From Haemonchus contortus (taxonomy: Eukaryota > Nematoda > Chromadorea > Rhabditida > Trichostrongylidae): a stretch of 64,000 nt of DNA. Shown here in pieces: positions 12,079 through 25,982 of this stretch. The position numbers and the translations under genes are program-made. Position 1 is the first letter of the stretch. Each line of letters starts with the position of its first letter. The notes under the pieces were generated by a model. It had not been told where the DNA came from, did not search any database, and saw only the letters and a program-made list of their open reading frames with translations. The stretch is from the NCBI GenBank assembly GCA_000469685.2, contig LS997562.1, forward strand, positions 11,571,514-11,635,513, read 5' to 3'.

Positions 12079-15000
12079 ATGCAATCAGACAGCAGTGGCG
12101 ACCCGCGGATACACATCTTTCTACAATATGGTAACAACAAGGAGATGGTGATTTTAGAAAGGAACGATGAGCCTCAGGTAAATACAAAAAATGTCACCTT
12201 ATAGGGGACATCTCCTGATGGATTTGCTGAAGTTTAGGTGTTCGAATCATTACGTCGGCGAGCTCGAGCTCTGGTTGAGCGAACGAGTCCAGGTGAAAGT
12301 GAGCTGCACCTATTTCGGCATGATTACGATTCACCAAGCGTTCTACAACACATCGCTTCCGTTTCACAGCTGGTAAGTAATTGGTTTACTTCCAATACTC
12401 GATGGGCACATCGTTCTGGAATGGTTGTAAAACATTTTCGAGAGTCTGACCCAATACCTTACAACTGAGCGTTCAGCGGCGCTGGTTTAGCAAGTATAGC
12501 CGTTAAAGAGATTCTGTGTTTGCAGTAGCCGTTAAGAAAGAACGCATCCCTCTGCAAAACTGGTTTTTCTGGCAATTTTTGTGTCTCTTCTATGTCTATT
12601 TGTGTTCCAGAATAATGGCTGTATTGTGGAAGTGATTGTGGTGGATCGAAATGAGAAACCTACTCGTCCACATGTTTTAGAGGTCGCAGTCAATTTAGTT
12701 TTTTTTGCACCTTCAAATGCCTGACATACCATCATTCTCCTTTGCAAAGTTTGATGATTTCAGGTGAAAAACTACATGACATTAACGTTCTGTGATTTCT
12801 GTGGAGCAATGCTAACTGGTCTGATGCGTCAGGGGTTGCATTGTCTGGCGTGCAAGTGCGGTATCGTCTTCTCAGTGTTTTTTTTTTCAATTTTCGATTT
12901 CTTTCCTTTGTTAACCGTCTTGATTATATCATAATCGTCGCTATATACAAAAAACAATTTTAAGTATGTCACGTGAATGTTTGACTGTATGGGTGTATGT
13001 CACGTGTATGTTTGACGGTATCAACCCCACATACTACTACATGCCATAAGAAGAGACATTTGAGGCGATCATTGGAGACTACGCTGAGACATTGCGGCTT
13101 AAGCCAGGATAATTTTTTCTGCAAAGAGAAAGATGATAAGGAGCGTAATTAGTAATGGAGAGAACCAAAATTCAAGCACAGAGAAAGAAGCCGATTTTTG
13201 AGTACGGTACCTCCGAGAAACTCTAGAAAAGCAATCAGGAGGAGGTTACGAAACAAAAATTTTAACGTGTCAACCATAAATGGCAGAGCACGTTATGGAA
13301 TATTTAGTATATTCATACCTATAAAGGCGGAGATGATAAAGCGGCAAGTTGCGCGCTACCACCACGCTTGGTGCTGGGATCGAATCCGGAATCGATACTC
13401 GCCCAGACAAGCAAACGTATCACACCTCCGGGGTAGAATGATTGGTTCCAGACTCACCTAATAGGGTAAAAGTACTAACTTGTACATCGGCTGACCCCGC
13501 AATTTCTTGTATAAGCCACATACGCATCCAAAAGCGACTTTAATTTCGAATGGAATTCCTATGCTGTGCGCACCTCGAAACGGATTGATTAACACCAAAG
13601 ACTTTATTCTAATTCTTTATTAAACTTTAAATAGACAAATAGACATATTCAAAAAAGGAGGGAATGGTCAAAGAGCTCTAGGGAAACTGGCTCACCAGGC
13701 ATCGTTCCTTCAGGAGCGAGAGGTAGATTTAAACTCGACAAAGAGAGTTTAAACTCCATACAGACGGCCATCTATGACGCCTGAGAAGGCCCTATGGAGC
13801 ATGGTCTGTTCTAAGAGAGGCCCAAATAAAACAGAATGGGAGCGCAAAACCGGTGTCTATGCCCGCTGATCTCTTTCTACAGTGAGTGGCTTCCTTTTTT
13901 TTACTAGCTGGTAGAAAGGGGAACCACAACCGAAGGGAGTTGTTTCCAACCTACTCCCTCTTGACTGGTCATTCAGAAATTTCACTAGCCAAAGTCTCAG
14001 TGCTACCACTTAGAGCAGTTTTGTACAAAGTTTAAAAGGTGATTTTGTGGATGATCATGCCAGCTTGTTCCCTTTACCCGGAACTGGAACGAAGTGTATT
14101 CGCTATTTCTAGACTAATTGTAACCATGTGTGTCCCCATCAGAATCATATTTAAAATGAGGTAAGTTCTTCCGACGGGGTTCCTTTTATCTCCTTTTTCA
14201 GATGCAATTTTCACCGGCGTTGCACAGAAGCACCACGAAACAACTGTGTTGTAGCCACCCCTGGTCTATCGACGATGAGCCCTGTACCCATGGGTCCAGG
14301 AGGAATTGGCGTGGGCATTCCGTCAGTGCCGTCGAGTGAGCACTATTCGATTTTTCCGGCATCCCAACTGAATGATTTCTGATGTTTTCAGGTGCCGCCT
14401 TGGAACTACCCCATACACTAGCCGAAAACAACTACTTGACACCGACAAAGTGCAAGATTTGCGATAAAATGCTCAAGGGACTTATTCGACAAGGTCTCAA
14501 ATGCAGAGATTGTGGGGTAAGGATACATGACGTATCTTGGCAACCACACAGAGCATTTAAAAGGGCCAATTTTAGTCCTTATTTCTACATTGTTTTCTAG
14601 GTAAATGTCCATAACAAGTGCGCCTACCAGTTACCATCTAACTGCACTCTCTCCGATCATGCGATCAGCCGCATGAGCATTACCGAACCGCCTCCAGTTC
14701 CTCATAAAGAGAATCTCGTTAATATGGACGATGAACCGAGTAGTAGCGAGAACATTCCGCTATTCCGATTACCTGGTGAGTGAATATACGCATCTTAATT
14801 TCTTGAAAGTTTATGACCTTATCATTCTCACTGGAGATGCTTTCCTTCCCCAGAATTCTTATTGGTATGGACCTGCGGTCCCTGCTGAGGCCACATGATC
14901 CAGTGACCGGCAACGGAGGGATAGTTGGTCTGGGTGTTTATTAATATTGTACAATACCCACCCTAACCAATAAGTGTTCAAAAAAAACACGAAAAAACGC

Positions 15001-18000
15001 GTTTGCGCGTTTTTTTTTCGTTTTTTCTCTGTAACTACGTTGATTTACAGTTTTTGTATATAGCGTGCTATATGATTGAACTCAACTCCTCGAGCTCTAT
15101 AACTAACAAGGTTTATCTAAAATTTTGAAAAAAAACTCGATTTTGAAGTCCCCATTCATCAAAGTTCCTGAGGGTACGTCATTAGCAGCGACACCTGCTA
15201 TAATTATAACCAGAGGACATTCTCTTCTGCTGAAAGTAGTCTGAGAAAAATGAAGTAGTTAATATTTCCGGCATTGAGTGAAAATAAGACTACGGCATTT
15301 TCCAGATCGTCCTGATCACTTCGACACCAGTTGTCTCTAAAATGAATGAATTTGGCCAGGGGCCGAATTCAAATGACAGAGACTATTCAAAATGAAGAAT
15401 AGCCAACATCAGTTGATTTCTATTCTCAGAAAATGGTGTGACTATTCTCAAGAAATACTACTCCCCCATAACATGAAAATTAGTGCTTTGAGTTAAAAAA
15501 AAAGGTTATATGGTCATTGAAAATCCTGTACTCGCCATGTTTTAACAATAGCATAGGTTTTCTTGCTTTTTCAAGTGAAATTTCCGATGACCAGAGAGGA
15601 GCTACGCACTGTTTCGGAAGTATTCATACTAAACTCTATGTGAATGATCACTGACTGTAAAAAATCGTGACTTATCTAGACCCTCGGACTATATATCGCC
15701 CCAAAGCGCAGTAGACAAAACTTTGATTTTTGCATTCAAAGTAAACATCCGAAAATCTACATAGTTTGAATCCATTTTCAAAAAGCTACTCAATCATATG
15801 AAAATCGATCCACATAGTTTACTTCAAGTTTGCACCTTCAGCACCGCTTTTCTACCCTTCCTATACTCTCGGCCACCCTATTGGCTCTCCAGCTCAGCTA
15901 GCCAGGACAGGGTATTGTGAATAGTCACATTATTTTCTGAGAATAGGAATCAACTCATGTTGGCTATTCCTCATTTTGAAAAGTCTCTGTCATTTGAGTT
16001 CGGTTCCATTTCAATTCATCCATTTTAGAGAAAACTGGTATCGAAGTGATTAGGACGACCTGGGAAATGCCGTAGTCTTATTTTCACCCAATGCCGGAAA
16101 ATATTAACTACTTTACGCTTCTCAGACTACTTTTAGCAGAAGAGAATGTCCTCTGCTTATAATTATAGCAGGTGTCGCTGCTAATGACGTACCCTCAGGA
16201 AATTTGATGAATGGGGACTTCAAATTTTTTTCAAATTTTAGATGAACCATGTTATAGAGCTCGAGGAGTTGAGTTCACTCATATAGCACACTATATACAA
16301 AAACTGCAAATCAACCTAGTTACAGAGAAAAAACGAAAAAAAAAACGCGAAAACGCATTTTTTCGGGTTTTGTTGAACATTTAGGGTGGGTATTGTACTA
16401 TCCCTCCCTCTACTATGCCTGTGATACTGCATTTTTGAGCATTGCACAATACCCTCGGTTAACTATCAATACGGCTCAAAAGAGTTTTCATTGATATGGG
16501 AATTATGGTACCTGAATATTATCCCTACGCTACATATATGGAGCGTCGTCGGGTGGAAAAGCGGCTAAGTTAGAGCACGGTAAGGGCTCAAAACTGGCCC
16601 CACTTCCATAATCCCATGTTTCAAGCTATGACTTATTTTAATAGCGGTAGTAACCCAAACTTCGTCACGGAAGGATCACTAGTTAGCCAGCCCGGCTTCC
16701 ATTTCAGCTGAATATGATCCAGAGTTAGAAGCCCGCTTCCTGACCCAGTACGGTTCCGATTTCCGATGTGTAGATGCTGAATTCCGAGACGAACAGTTGA
16801 ACAGTATGGTTGGAACTAGTAGGTTCAAAGGTCCAGAGGCTGTGAATAGTGAAGTCGTGGAATGGTGATTTGAAAAAAAAAACACAAAGTTTGACGTACA
16901 ACCAAAATAATATTTTGATGACTGGTTGTTTCAGGTCAAGTCACTTCCAGAAACACCACCCAACCAAAGGTCGAAGGATGGATGATTCATTTTTTGCTGT
17001 CGGATCCGGAACGACGACTGAAACACTATTGGATTCTTGCAAATGATGCTATCAACATGTACAACGAGTACAACGAAGGCAAGCGTATCCGATTTTCTCC
17101 GCTCGACAGAGGTAAGCTGATCGAGATGTTCGCTTAATGTTTTGGAAACTTTGAATTCTCTATTTCCGAAATCAGATACCTATTCAGATTTATTCAGAGG
17201 GTCTTGTACTGTTGGCAAACCTTGTACAACGAAAGATTTTTTCGGAAAAAGAAATATAAAATAAAGATGATTTTTCTACCATCGTTTGTTTTCATTGTTC
17301 GCTTCAGCTTCTGATTTCAGGCGTGAATCCTAACAAATGCTACATGGTGCTTCCTCTAGCCGAAATTCTTGCCATCACTCCTTATAATGGACCATCGGTT
17401 CACTCCAAGTTCGTCTGCAATTTCGTTCTCTTAGGACATAGGCAAATTTTTGCTCACCTTGTACCTGTGAGAAAAAGAATTCAGTATGGTGCCTGTCTAA
17501 AGGACGGGGTGAGCCAGTGGATGGGGAGGCAATGCTTCAACGACTACAAGGTCTTCCCTTACACTCTCCAGAATACTCACTGCCTTTACGTATGGAGGTC
17601 CAAAACTAATCATACCATATTGCGAGAGTTATCTCACAGGAAGCAGGACCTGAACGATATATGTAGGTAGTGAGCATGTTAAGTTGACGAAGACCCAAGG
17701 CCATTCCTCTACTGTAGTCACATCCCAAGCTACTATGAGCCTTTCCATTCAATGTATACAGCTTTCAGCATCCTTACTAAGAGCAGAAGCTTCCAGCATA
17801 GCATTAGCATCTTACTGCCTACTATCAACTGTCCTCCCATACTCTTCTTCCCCAATCTTCCTCTCCCATATTTGGTGATACATCCATTGAGAGGCTGTGA
17901 CATCAGAAGCCCTAAGATCAATACGAGTCGCTTCTCACTACATTCAACACAACCCTTTAGCCAGGGCTGACTTGCTCCCTACGTTCACTCTCGAATTATC

Positions 18001-21000
18001 TTGCCCATCGCCCCTGAGCCATCGTCCAGCTTTAGGTGATGTTTTTTGCTGAAGCTTATTATCTTTCAAGGTATCCGCCTCACTGCTTCGAAATTCGAAC
18101 GATATCCAACGTTGTCTACTGCGCGGGAGAGAATCTTCATGCTTATTCTGGTGGACCACCGAAGAAAATCCCCCGAAGTCTGAGCATTCGACCGCCGTCC
18201 AATACTCAACTTTGGTTTCAGGTTGGTTATATTCTTGTAATGTAGATGTTCTATGTTCTTACAACAACACTTCTGCCATTCACTGTTTTTGCAGAGAACA
18301 GTGACACTTTCTTACTAATACCAGGATCTTGATTTCGTTCTAGTGTTCTACCAAATAGAAGAATATTTGTCTTACCGAATATTTCTTGAGCTTCGGTCAA
18401 ATCTTGAACCATGACTACAATGATGAAGCAACCGTAAACAACCCTTCTCACCGTAAACAAACTATCTTGAAAAGTAGGGCCTTTCTCATCATTTCTGCTA
18501 ATTGGTGTTCATCTCTATTCGAAGTGACAGTTATGGCAATGAGAAAGCAACAGCATGTGGTGGTTGTCGTTTGGGTCCATCCATACTCCGCGCTACCCGA
18601 TGGGCGACTGACGGGCGACACGTGATCAGCGCCGGTTTTTTTTCGTCTATCATCTGTTTGTGGCTTGCCATTTTTTCCCACTAGATATCCTAAAAAAGTA
18701 GCAAACCCTATTTCTCTGCCTTATTGAGAAACAGTCCTATTCTCCCGTGCCTCACCTTTCCACCCGTTCACTCCGAGCAGCCGACTCGTCAGATACCGAT
18801 CTACGGTGGTGTCGACGTAGGTGTTCCAACGCACTTATAGCATCGGCATCATGACAACGATGGCGGTGTCGTGGTGCCGGTACTATAAATGCGTCTTCGC
18901 TGGGATTACTATGTCACAAGTTCATCTCGAACTGTAAAAACCGTCTTGTCGTGACTTTCTTTGCCTATCCTTCCTATTATCGTAGGACTTGGTAGCTTGC
19001 ATTAGTTCTTATTGTTATGTAATAAGTATTTCGTGCGTGAGGCAACTAATATGCTCCTCATGAGATCAATATCTGTGCTTGGAAAACAGTTCTCTGTGAA
19101 TGTGGTTAGCTTAGCACTTCTGACCATCATGTCATCGTCCTTGTTTTGTATTCGTTTGTGTGCACGACTTTGGTCTTACTATGTCCCACAGCGCTAGCAC
19201 AAGACAGGAAAGGAGATCCACGACGCTACTGCGGGTACTTCGTTCTTACAGTGACCTTACGATACAATAAAATGCAATGGGAGCAATTTCAACAGAGACA
19301 TAGTTCCTTCCACAGCAGATCCCTCCCTGAATACAGAAATCCTCTAAACTCTTCAAATGAGCGACACTATCTAAGCAAAGGGACGGGAACTGGAGCGACA
19401 GAGGCGTGGGTTGGCGGAGCAACCCGAGGGTGAATTGGTGCGGCATCCGGTGTATGGGCTGATGGAGTAACCAAGAAGTAGGTTGCACCACGCCCACTCT
19501 CTCGATCTAGGACCCACAGTTGACTACTGTAAGAACCAAGTTCCCGTCGTGGACTTCGTTTCCGTTAGCACAAGCACATTGTCAATTTAGCTGGCAGAAT
19601 CGTTCTCTGAAAGTCGCGCTTTACAGTGCTTCCGCTTTTTCCTTTGTCGTCGCGTCATCGCTCTCTAGCTTCTTTTTCAGTACAACGCTGTCATGTTTTC
19701 AGAGAATTCGTCGCGGATCAAATTTTTTGAGAATCAAGTCCCCTACAGCTTTTTTCAAGGTATTGTCAGCGCTGATTTAGGTACTTTGCTTTTCTTATCA
19801 CTCGCCTGCTTTGTAACTTTTGCTCTTTGGGAATTTTCGTCTTGACTGGGCGGCAAATGTAAGCTGTGCTTCTCGCCAAAATCTCCCATTTTTATGTATG
19901 TCAATGTTATCCACGTAGGCTCTGCTTGCAGTTTTACGGTTATTCCAAGTAGGTGGCCTTGTTGGGATCCATGATTATTAGTATTTTGTGGAAAACTTAT
20001 ACATTGCGATGCGCCGGTTTGGCATACCTTTGAGATCAATGCCCAAAGTAACTACTACGACCAGCTCCTTTTTTTCAGGCTCTGAAGGACGCCCTACAAC
20101 CTCCAGTGAGTCGAAGTGATGCACCGAATGCCGAGCGCGCATTGGAATTCGCCGAATTGTACCAGGTAAACTAGAAAGTCCTCTTTAAAATCGAAACATT
20201 AAATAGCACAGTTTACGACCGAACTTTGCCTGTTTCACAAATGGGAGGGACTGATTTGGTTTTTTTCTTTATGAATAGCCTTTGGTTCATTTTCTCTAGT
20301 CTTCACCTCCAAACCTGACAATTCGAAATCGGATAAACGATTGTTCAAAGCACGTCCAATCTTAGCATACACTAATGACGCAACCAACATCGTATCGATT
20401 ACCGCACGCGTGAGTTACGCGTCGCAGAGGCCGCGCCTAATCGCATAATGAACCACGAAAGCATCTATGGTAGTCGTGCAGGGGTAAACAGTCCATGTAA
20501 CACTAATTCTTTGTGCTGGTTGAAGTGCCGGATGGTATCACTAAGCTCATCGAATGAGCGATTCGTTCTTTACAGCGCTTGAACTTATTTGATTACTGAA
20601 CCATGGCTTTAAGTCATACCTTGGAGAAAGTAGCATCAATCGAGATTCTTCTCACTTTTTCGGCAATGTAGCGCAACCTCTGAGGCAATGTTTATATTAT
20701 AGTTCAAGACCCGATATCGCCCCTTCAGGTCCTCAGCGAAAAGGTTCTTGGATCAGGCCAATTTGGAACGGTGTACAGCGCAATTCAACGACATACAGGG
20801 GTCGAGGTGGCAGTCAAGGTATCTTTTTCCTGTTCTTCCCTCTACCCTCTCTGAACATCATTATCCTGCTGCTGATAATGACTTCACCATGACTTTCCCT
20901 GTCACGAGTCTGTAAAATACTATGCCAACACATTTCTTCACTTTTCCAGGTAATATCGAAGGAACGCTTTTCGAAGAAGAGCAATGGAGTGGAGTCGATG

Positions 21001-24000
21001 CGAGCAGAGGTACGAAGCATTTCACACTGTTAGTGCTGATTGAGGACATTGGTTCGCAAGTGAACCATAACCAGACTTTTTGAATGCTTTTCTTTTTCAC
21101 ATTTTTGCCACAATTCGTTCGTTTTACCCCCTCTCTCTCCGCACCCCATGCGCTTGTAACAACTGTTGGACTTGTAGGGACCTCGATTGTAATGTAATGT
21201 GTGTATTTGAGAGCCCTTTCTCGTCCTGTCTTCTCGACAGTAAGCCACATACATATATGATTCTTCGGCGTTGAAGGTTCTTCCTTTGTAGATAATTTGT
21301 TATACCGTATCTCATTGCGAATTGGGCTATGAAGGTGGACGTTAGACAGCAGAACTGACCAGCCGACCTACACCAACTTTGAACATATGTAAATGGGACC
21401 ATTAAGCCCCTTTGCACAGCTCACTATACTGAACCCTATGGCTCTGCTACCAAGAACAAGTCCGTTTCATACCAATTCGGCCTGACCCGGATGAAGGGCT
21501 CGTATGACTTATGCGAGATCTGAGCTCCTGATAGTGAATCGGATTATGGCATGTCTTACCACAGTACAACTACAGCTCATGGCTTTACAGTGCAACCTTT
21601 CCTAAAGGTTGTTTTGTATTACTAGAAGACTTTTTGAAGGTGGCGATATTACAACGCGTCTGCCATAGCGGCATTGTTCGACTGGAATTCATGTGTGAGA
21701 CGAAAGACAAGATCTTTGTGGTAATGGAGAAGATGAATGGTGACATGCTTGAAATGATACTCAGCCAGGTGAGTTATGGTTGCCCGCTAACTTATGAAGT
21801 ACATATGTATCGGACTTATGTAAATTGTTTCGAATAATAAGCACGAAAATGGATCCCTATGGATCTAAAAACAGGAAAAAGGGGATTCTAAGACAGGCTG
21901 AGATATATGCTTGACATAAAGTGGTCTGCCAAGCGGAAGGATCTGGGTGGTCTGAGATTTGATTACAAGGTAAAATCAACGATCCATTTCATTCATCCAT
22001 CCTTTCCCTACTCCCTTCTCCCCTTTCTCTTCTCACTGACGAGTGCCACGATAGTAACTACACGCGCAGTTGGTTCTATCAGTAATCAATGTTGGGTATT
22101 CGATATTGTTAATGAAAGTTTAAAGTCTTGGGGCGTTACTCAATCCCGTCTGAGGGATGCACCCACGCCTTCGACTTCTATTCTGGATCGTAGTGACGTA
22201 TTAAATGCGTGTACCTGGCACACAATGACTTGTCGTGGACAGCCGATGTACAAGCCAGTGCTTTTATACTCCCAGACGAGTCTGGTAGCAATTAACCGAC
22301 CCGGAGGAATGGAAGGCTTGGTTGGCCTAGGCGGATATCTATCCGGGATTCGAACCCGTGACCCTGCGTGTGTGAAGTTTTTGTGCCATTTGCCACTACA
22401 CCACCTTCGCCCAGTTTTGTTAATATGCAAAAATAATTTCATTGTTCCTATCGCGACTACCTCTTTCTCTTTCTTCTCGACCTCAGAGTAGAAAAATCAA
22501 CTTCGAGGGCACAGCTGATTTCTTATTTTAGGCAGCTGGTCGTCTAGACGAGCGAGCAACTCGATTCCTTCTCGTGCAGATCCTCTCTGCCCTCAAATAT
22601 CTCCACAATCAAGGAATCGCACATTGTGACTTGAAACCTGAAAATGTTCTTCTGTCTGAGACGAACACGAACTTTCCTCAAACGAAGATATGCGATTTTG
22701 GTTATGCCAGGTACATCACAACCCATCATTCTTTCTTGTTTCGCTTTTCTCGCAAATGTCTTTCTGAAAAAGCTTTCTTCAAGGTTCATTCCGGAGTCAC
22801 AGTTCCGTAAGACGATCGTGGGTACGCCGGCCTATCTGCCGCCTGAAGTTCTGCTTAGACAAGGTTTTCGCCTTTTTTTCTAAAGCTGTGTAGCTACATT
22901 TAACCGGTTCCATCACAGGTTACAATAAATCATTGGATATGTGGTCGGTTGGCGTAATCATCTACGTTACACTATCTGGAACATTCCCGTTCAACGAAGG
23001 AGAAGAGGTGAGGCTGTTAAAATTGGGGACTAACCGAAGATGACGGCATTGATTAGCAGGAACATCCAGAAAAGTCCAAGTAACGGGTCATTAGGTAGAA
23101 AAAGCATAATCAGCATCCACTAGATCAGTGGATATTCTTCACACCGCATTTCCTAAAATTGTTTCATACAGTGAGTATACTTCACCAACTGAGTAACATC
23201 TATAAATTATCCTCCTAAGATCTTCGAAGTGACCCTAACGTGCCTAGGGTGGGCCGTAGAAACACGTACAAAGGCACAGTTCACGATAATTTTTGGACAT
23301 CTAGTTACAAGCAAGTAAAGGATAAGATAGTCCAGATAGTGCAAAAGTAGCGAAGGAAAGGCGATATAGGTGTCTCAGGGAAAATACAAGGCTCATGGTC
23401 AGAAACTTGCTAACTTGGACGAGAATATCACCAGAAAGGTTGTGAAGGAGGGTATTTGGACGAGCTGTTCGATTGCATACGGTTTGCTGCAGTAAGCTGC
23501 TTGCGTGCAAGTGGTGGGCGCTGGTGCGAATGGTGCAACATCTACAGCTGTTTCAACGCTTAGGAACTCGCCCTCCTTGCGGTGTACCTCGGTCAACCCG
23601 CTTTTAGGGACATTATTACGCCCTATCTTGGCGCTCTTTCGACTGACAGCGTCGCCTAGGTCCTTCACGGGGGTCACACTTTTTTCAAAGGGAAAACTGT
23701 CAGGAACCATCTCAACGTGAAAATGTGTTTTTAAGGGTAGGAAGTGACGAGTCTTCGCGTCAACGGTCCAGTCCAGCAGCTTCTTAAGGCTGAGAAGCCT
23801 CCTTACATATCTCATCGTTTGACTATTTCTTCATCTTATCAGTTGTGTTTCAGATAGCTGATCAAATTCAAAATGCCGCATTCATGTTCCCAGCTGAACC
23901 ATGGGCAGAAGTCTCACCTGCCGCCATAGATTTGATTCAACGATTACTACGGGTAAAGGTACGTAAATATATATCTGTCATATGATGCTGAAGTTAGAGT

Positions 24001-24681
24001 GTTGACTGACAGACTTTCTTGGTAGCAAAAACACTGGCAGCCGATTTTCTACGATACCTTATTCCAAGTGACTGTAGACATTCTGTAGCAAACCTACTTT
24101 AGATCGAGGAGCGTCTCACCATCGAGCAGTGTCTGGCACATGAATGGTTGAAAGGAGAGCAACTATATCGCGATCTACGAAGTTTAGAACTACGGCTGAA
24201 GTGCCCACGGTAAGCCTGCTACTGTAGTCCTGTTGAGTCCGGCGAACCAAGATTCAACCGCCTGAAAGAAGGAGTACTAGCAAATTTGTCTGGGAGTCCA
24301 TGATGAAATTCTCAGAACTGAAAGAAAGTTTCCGGGATCAAGCCCGATCCGAACCTCATTTGATAAATGCCTGAACACTTTTCAAAGAACTACCTTTACA
24401 CTCTTGTGGGTCTCAAAGGGCTAGCTCTGCCCATACAACAATGACGTCCGATTGCCCCATCATTACAGTGCCAGGATCATTTGTTGAATTTCGAGTCTCT
24501 CAAGATCTCGTCACTGAAAGTCCCAGATTCAAATTGTTCTAAGAAATTAAAGGGGGACGGTATATCAATAAATTTTTACCGTAACCCGAACCCATTTATT
24601 TTCAGGTATCTAACTAATCCAGCCGATGATGCCAAATACGCTGAGTACCTTCAACAACAGGGACTCGTGCCGGAATTGTGA
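12079..24681 (+). CDS. dkf-1: Protein kinase D (DKF-1-like): C1-C1-PH-Ser/Thr kinase
   Basis: Diacylglycerol-responsive Ser/Thr kinase of the CAMK group. Exons: 12079-12177, 12238-12372, 12611-12682, 12764-12855, 14202-14335, 14392-14516, 14601-14775, 16935-17111, 17321-17408, 18071-18221, 20079-20165, 20729-20818, 20950-21009, 21640-21768, 22532-22710, 22784-22863, 22919-23007, 23854-23958, 24103-24209, 24606-24681. Phases agree throughout, giving 749 residues. C1a starts near residue 99 (CDFC, RQGLHC, FHRRC); C1b follows ([18 protein letters not shown]); the PH domain includes EGWMIHF and PPHCFEIRT. The kinase has GSGQFGTVY (453 on), VAVK (Lys475), HCDLKPEN (Asp571) and DFG (593). The activation loop has Thr608 where mammalian PKDs carry serine, as I recall for C. 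elegans DKF-1, whose length (about 720) also fits better than DKF-2. The ATG at 12079 follows CCTTCAG; an upstream exon is still possible. Confidence 0.9.
12963..13021. repeat. Two-copy direct repeat containing CACGTG
   Basis: Two adjacent copies of a roughly 30-bp unit (GTATGTCACGTG, then ATGTTTGAC) sit in intron 4 of the kinase gene. Each contains the palindromic E-box core CACGTG. Function unknown. Confidence 0.6.
13325..13632 (+). repeat. tRNA-derived SINE, copy B
   Basis: In kinase intron 4. The head AGCGGCAAGTTGCGCGCTA is followed by box-B-like GGGATCGAATCCGG. It then shares with copy D the blocks GTACTAACTTGTACATCGGC, GCCACATACGC and ACGGATTGATTAACACCAAA, ending in ATTAAACTTTAAA. Same strand as the gene. 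Confidence 0.75.
14915..16408. mobile_element. Foldback element with about 500-bp inverted arms
   Basis: The left arm (about 14915-15451) and right arm (about 15917-16408) are imperfect reverse complements over some 500 bp. Matching landmarks include GTACAATACCCACCC with GGGTGGGTATTGTAC, GAGCTCTATAAC with GTTATAGAGCTC, and GAGGACATTCTCTTCTGC with its complement. A stretch of about 465 bp without long ORFs separates the arms. One arm has about 25 extra bases near its outer end. It lies in kinase intron 7 and encodes nothing I recognise, so it is probably a non-autonomous foldback or MITE-type transposon. A CGCGTTT/CGCG hairpin occurs near each end. Confidence 0.8.
21140..21215 (+). repeat. Dispersed repeat fragment, copy 1
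   Basis: Contains CTTGTAACAACTGTTGGACT followed by TGTAGGGACCTCGAT. The same string occurs in reverse complement at about 29225-29300, so this is a dispersed repeat. It lies in a kinase intron; the family is not recognised. Confidence 0.65.
22108..22420 (-). repeat. tRNA-derived SINE, copy C (reverse)
   Basis: Read on the minus strand: GGTGGTGTAGTGGCAAATGG (box-A-like), GGGTTCGAATCCCGG (box B), GCCAACCAAGCCTTCCAT, AGACTCGTCTGGGAG, AAAAGCACTGGCTTGTACAT, ACGGGATTGAGTAACGCC and an ACTTTAAACTTT tail. It lies antisense in a kinase intron and is as well preserved as copy D. Confidence 0.85.
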
Positions 24682-25982
24682 CGTCATTAATAGCTTATCA
24701 AATCACTTCTAGTTCCCGCCATCACGCCTGCCCAAAATCCGCCGATCGGTCAAAGTGATCAGCTGAGATCAAAAGCCATTGCTGAATGCATTATCTCACA
24801 GAATTTGTTTGTTATGTGTTATGTATATGTTTATTCTATCTAATGTTAAAATATAAATGCCTATTTTATACTTGTTGTGTTCCGCAATTACTGGTCTGCA
24901 ATCCGTTTCAACGCGCTTTAGTCAGGATACTGGAGGTCAGCGTGTACATCGCATGACCAAGGGGCGGGGTTTGTACGCAAATTCCCACGATCGCAGGAGC
25001 GCATGCTGTAGATGGGCAGCTAATACAGTCATCCGTCTATAAAAATCCAAATCTTACCTTGACACTGTGTCTTCCGACATGCCTGAGTGCAGTTCCCTTT
25101 CGCGCGGGAGCCGGTTATGTGTGGTGAAACGATTTCAAGACAGGGAACATTAGTTTCTTACCACAGCCTCGGCCTTAGAAGAGGGGGAGCACCAGGTTAA
25201 AAGAGGTAATTACCTCCTGGGAAGGCTGGAATGTGGGTTGAATGAAACATTAAGTTGATGTTCTATTCAAAACAATTAGTGGTAGCATTTTGGCTACTAG
25301 GGTAAATCTCCTTCGCTGGAGCCGTTTTAGGAACCACCTCTATGCTTTTTTTCTGTGCTCACCCCCTTATATTCTTGTACATCCAGCCCCACGTACCCTT
25401 ACGCTATATAGTGAACCACTGTACTTCCGCTCTAGCATTAACCCCAACAACTATTGAGCTTCTTGTCATTATGCCGAGCCGTTCCCTGCTACTAATTTCA
25501 GGTAGGAAGAATTTTTAACAATTTAACTTCTTCATTCTAATAATTACATCTTATGTAGTGATCGGCTTACTATAGCAAACTTCCTATAATAAGCGCCTTC
25601 TAAAATGTTCCCGTGGCGTTTGAAATTCTGTCTAGCAGTAAATCAACTGAAAGACACAAAAACCTAATGTTTACGTAGCTCGTATTTACACACACTGCGA
25701 TCGAGTGTGAACGTTTGGTGTGGAAGCTAGTTTTCCACATGCAAGAAATTCGTGCATTGATATGATGGCATTGAAGTAACCTAACAGCAACATAAAGGAC
25801 ATTAATCATGATACACATCATACATGCAGCTTAAAAAAAGCTTAACCATCATTTATTACTTCGCCAAATCAAATAAACTTTCATGAGGCTGTTACTACCA
25901 TGCAGATACAGGTATCAAATAAATAGAGGGCGAAAAACGAAGAGTAACACAAGTTCACTTTCACAAGGAAAACAACGGATCA
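24682..25982. other. Convergent 3' region between kinase and pbs-2
   Basis: Both genes end here. A TTTATT at 25852-25857 is AATAAA on the minus strand, about 130 bases past the pbs-2 stop, and is a plausible poly(A) signal. No canonical AATAAA is evident close after the kinase stop. No further gene is supported. Confidence 0.5.

Noticed and set aside
17323..17670. 115-codon ORF taken whole as coding
   Set aside because: Only 17321-17408 is a kinase exon; the rest is read-through into the intron.
21907..22491. 194-codon plus-strand ORF
   Set aside because: Most of it is the translation of the reverse SINE copy at 22108-22420.
23399..23815. 138-codon minus-strand ORF inside a kinase intron
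   Set aside because: Antisense, unrecognised sequence with no neighbouring exons; treated as chance or old repeat.
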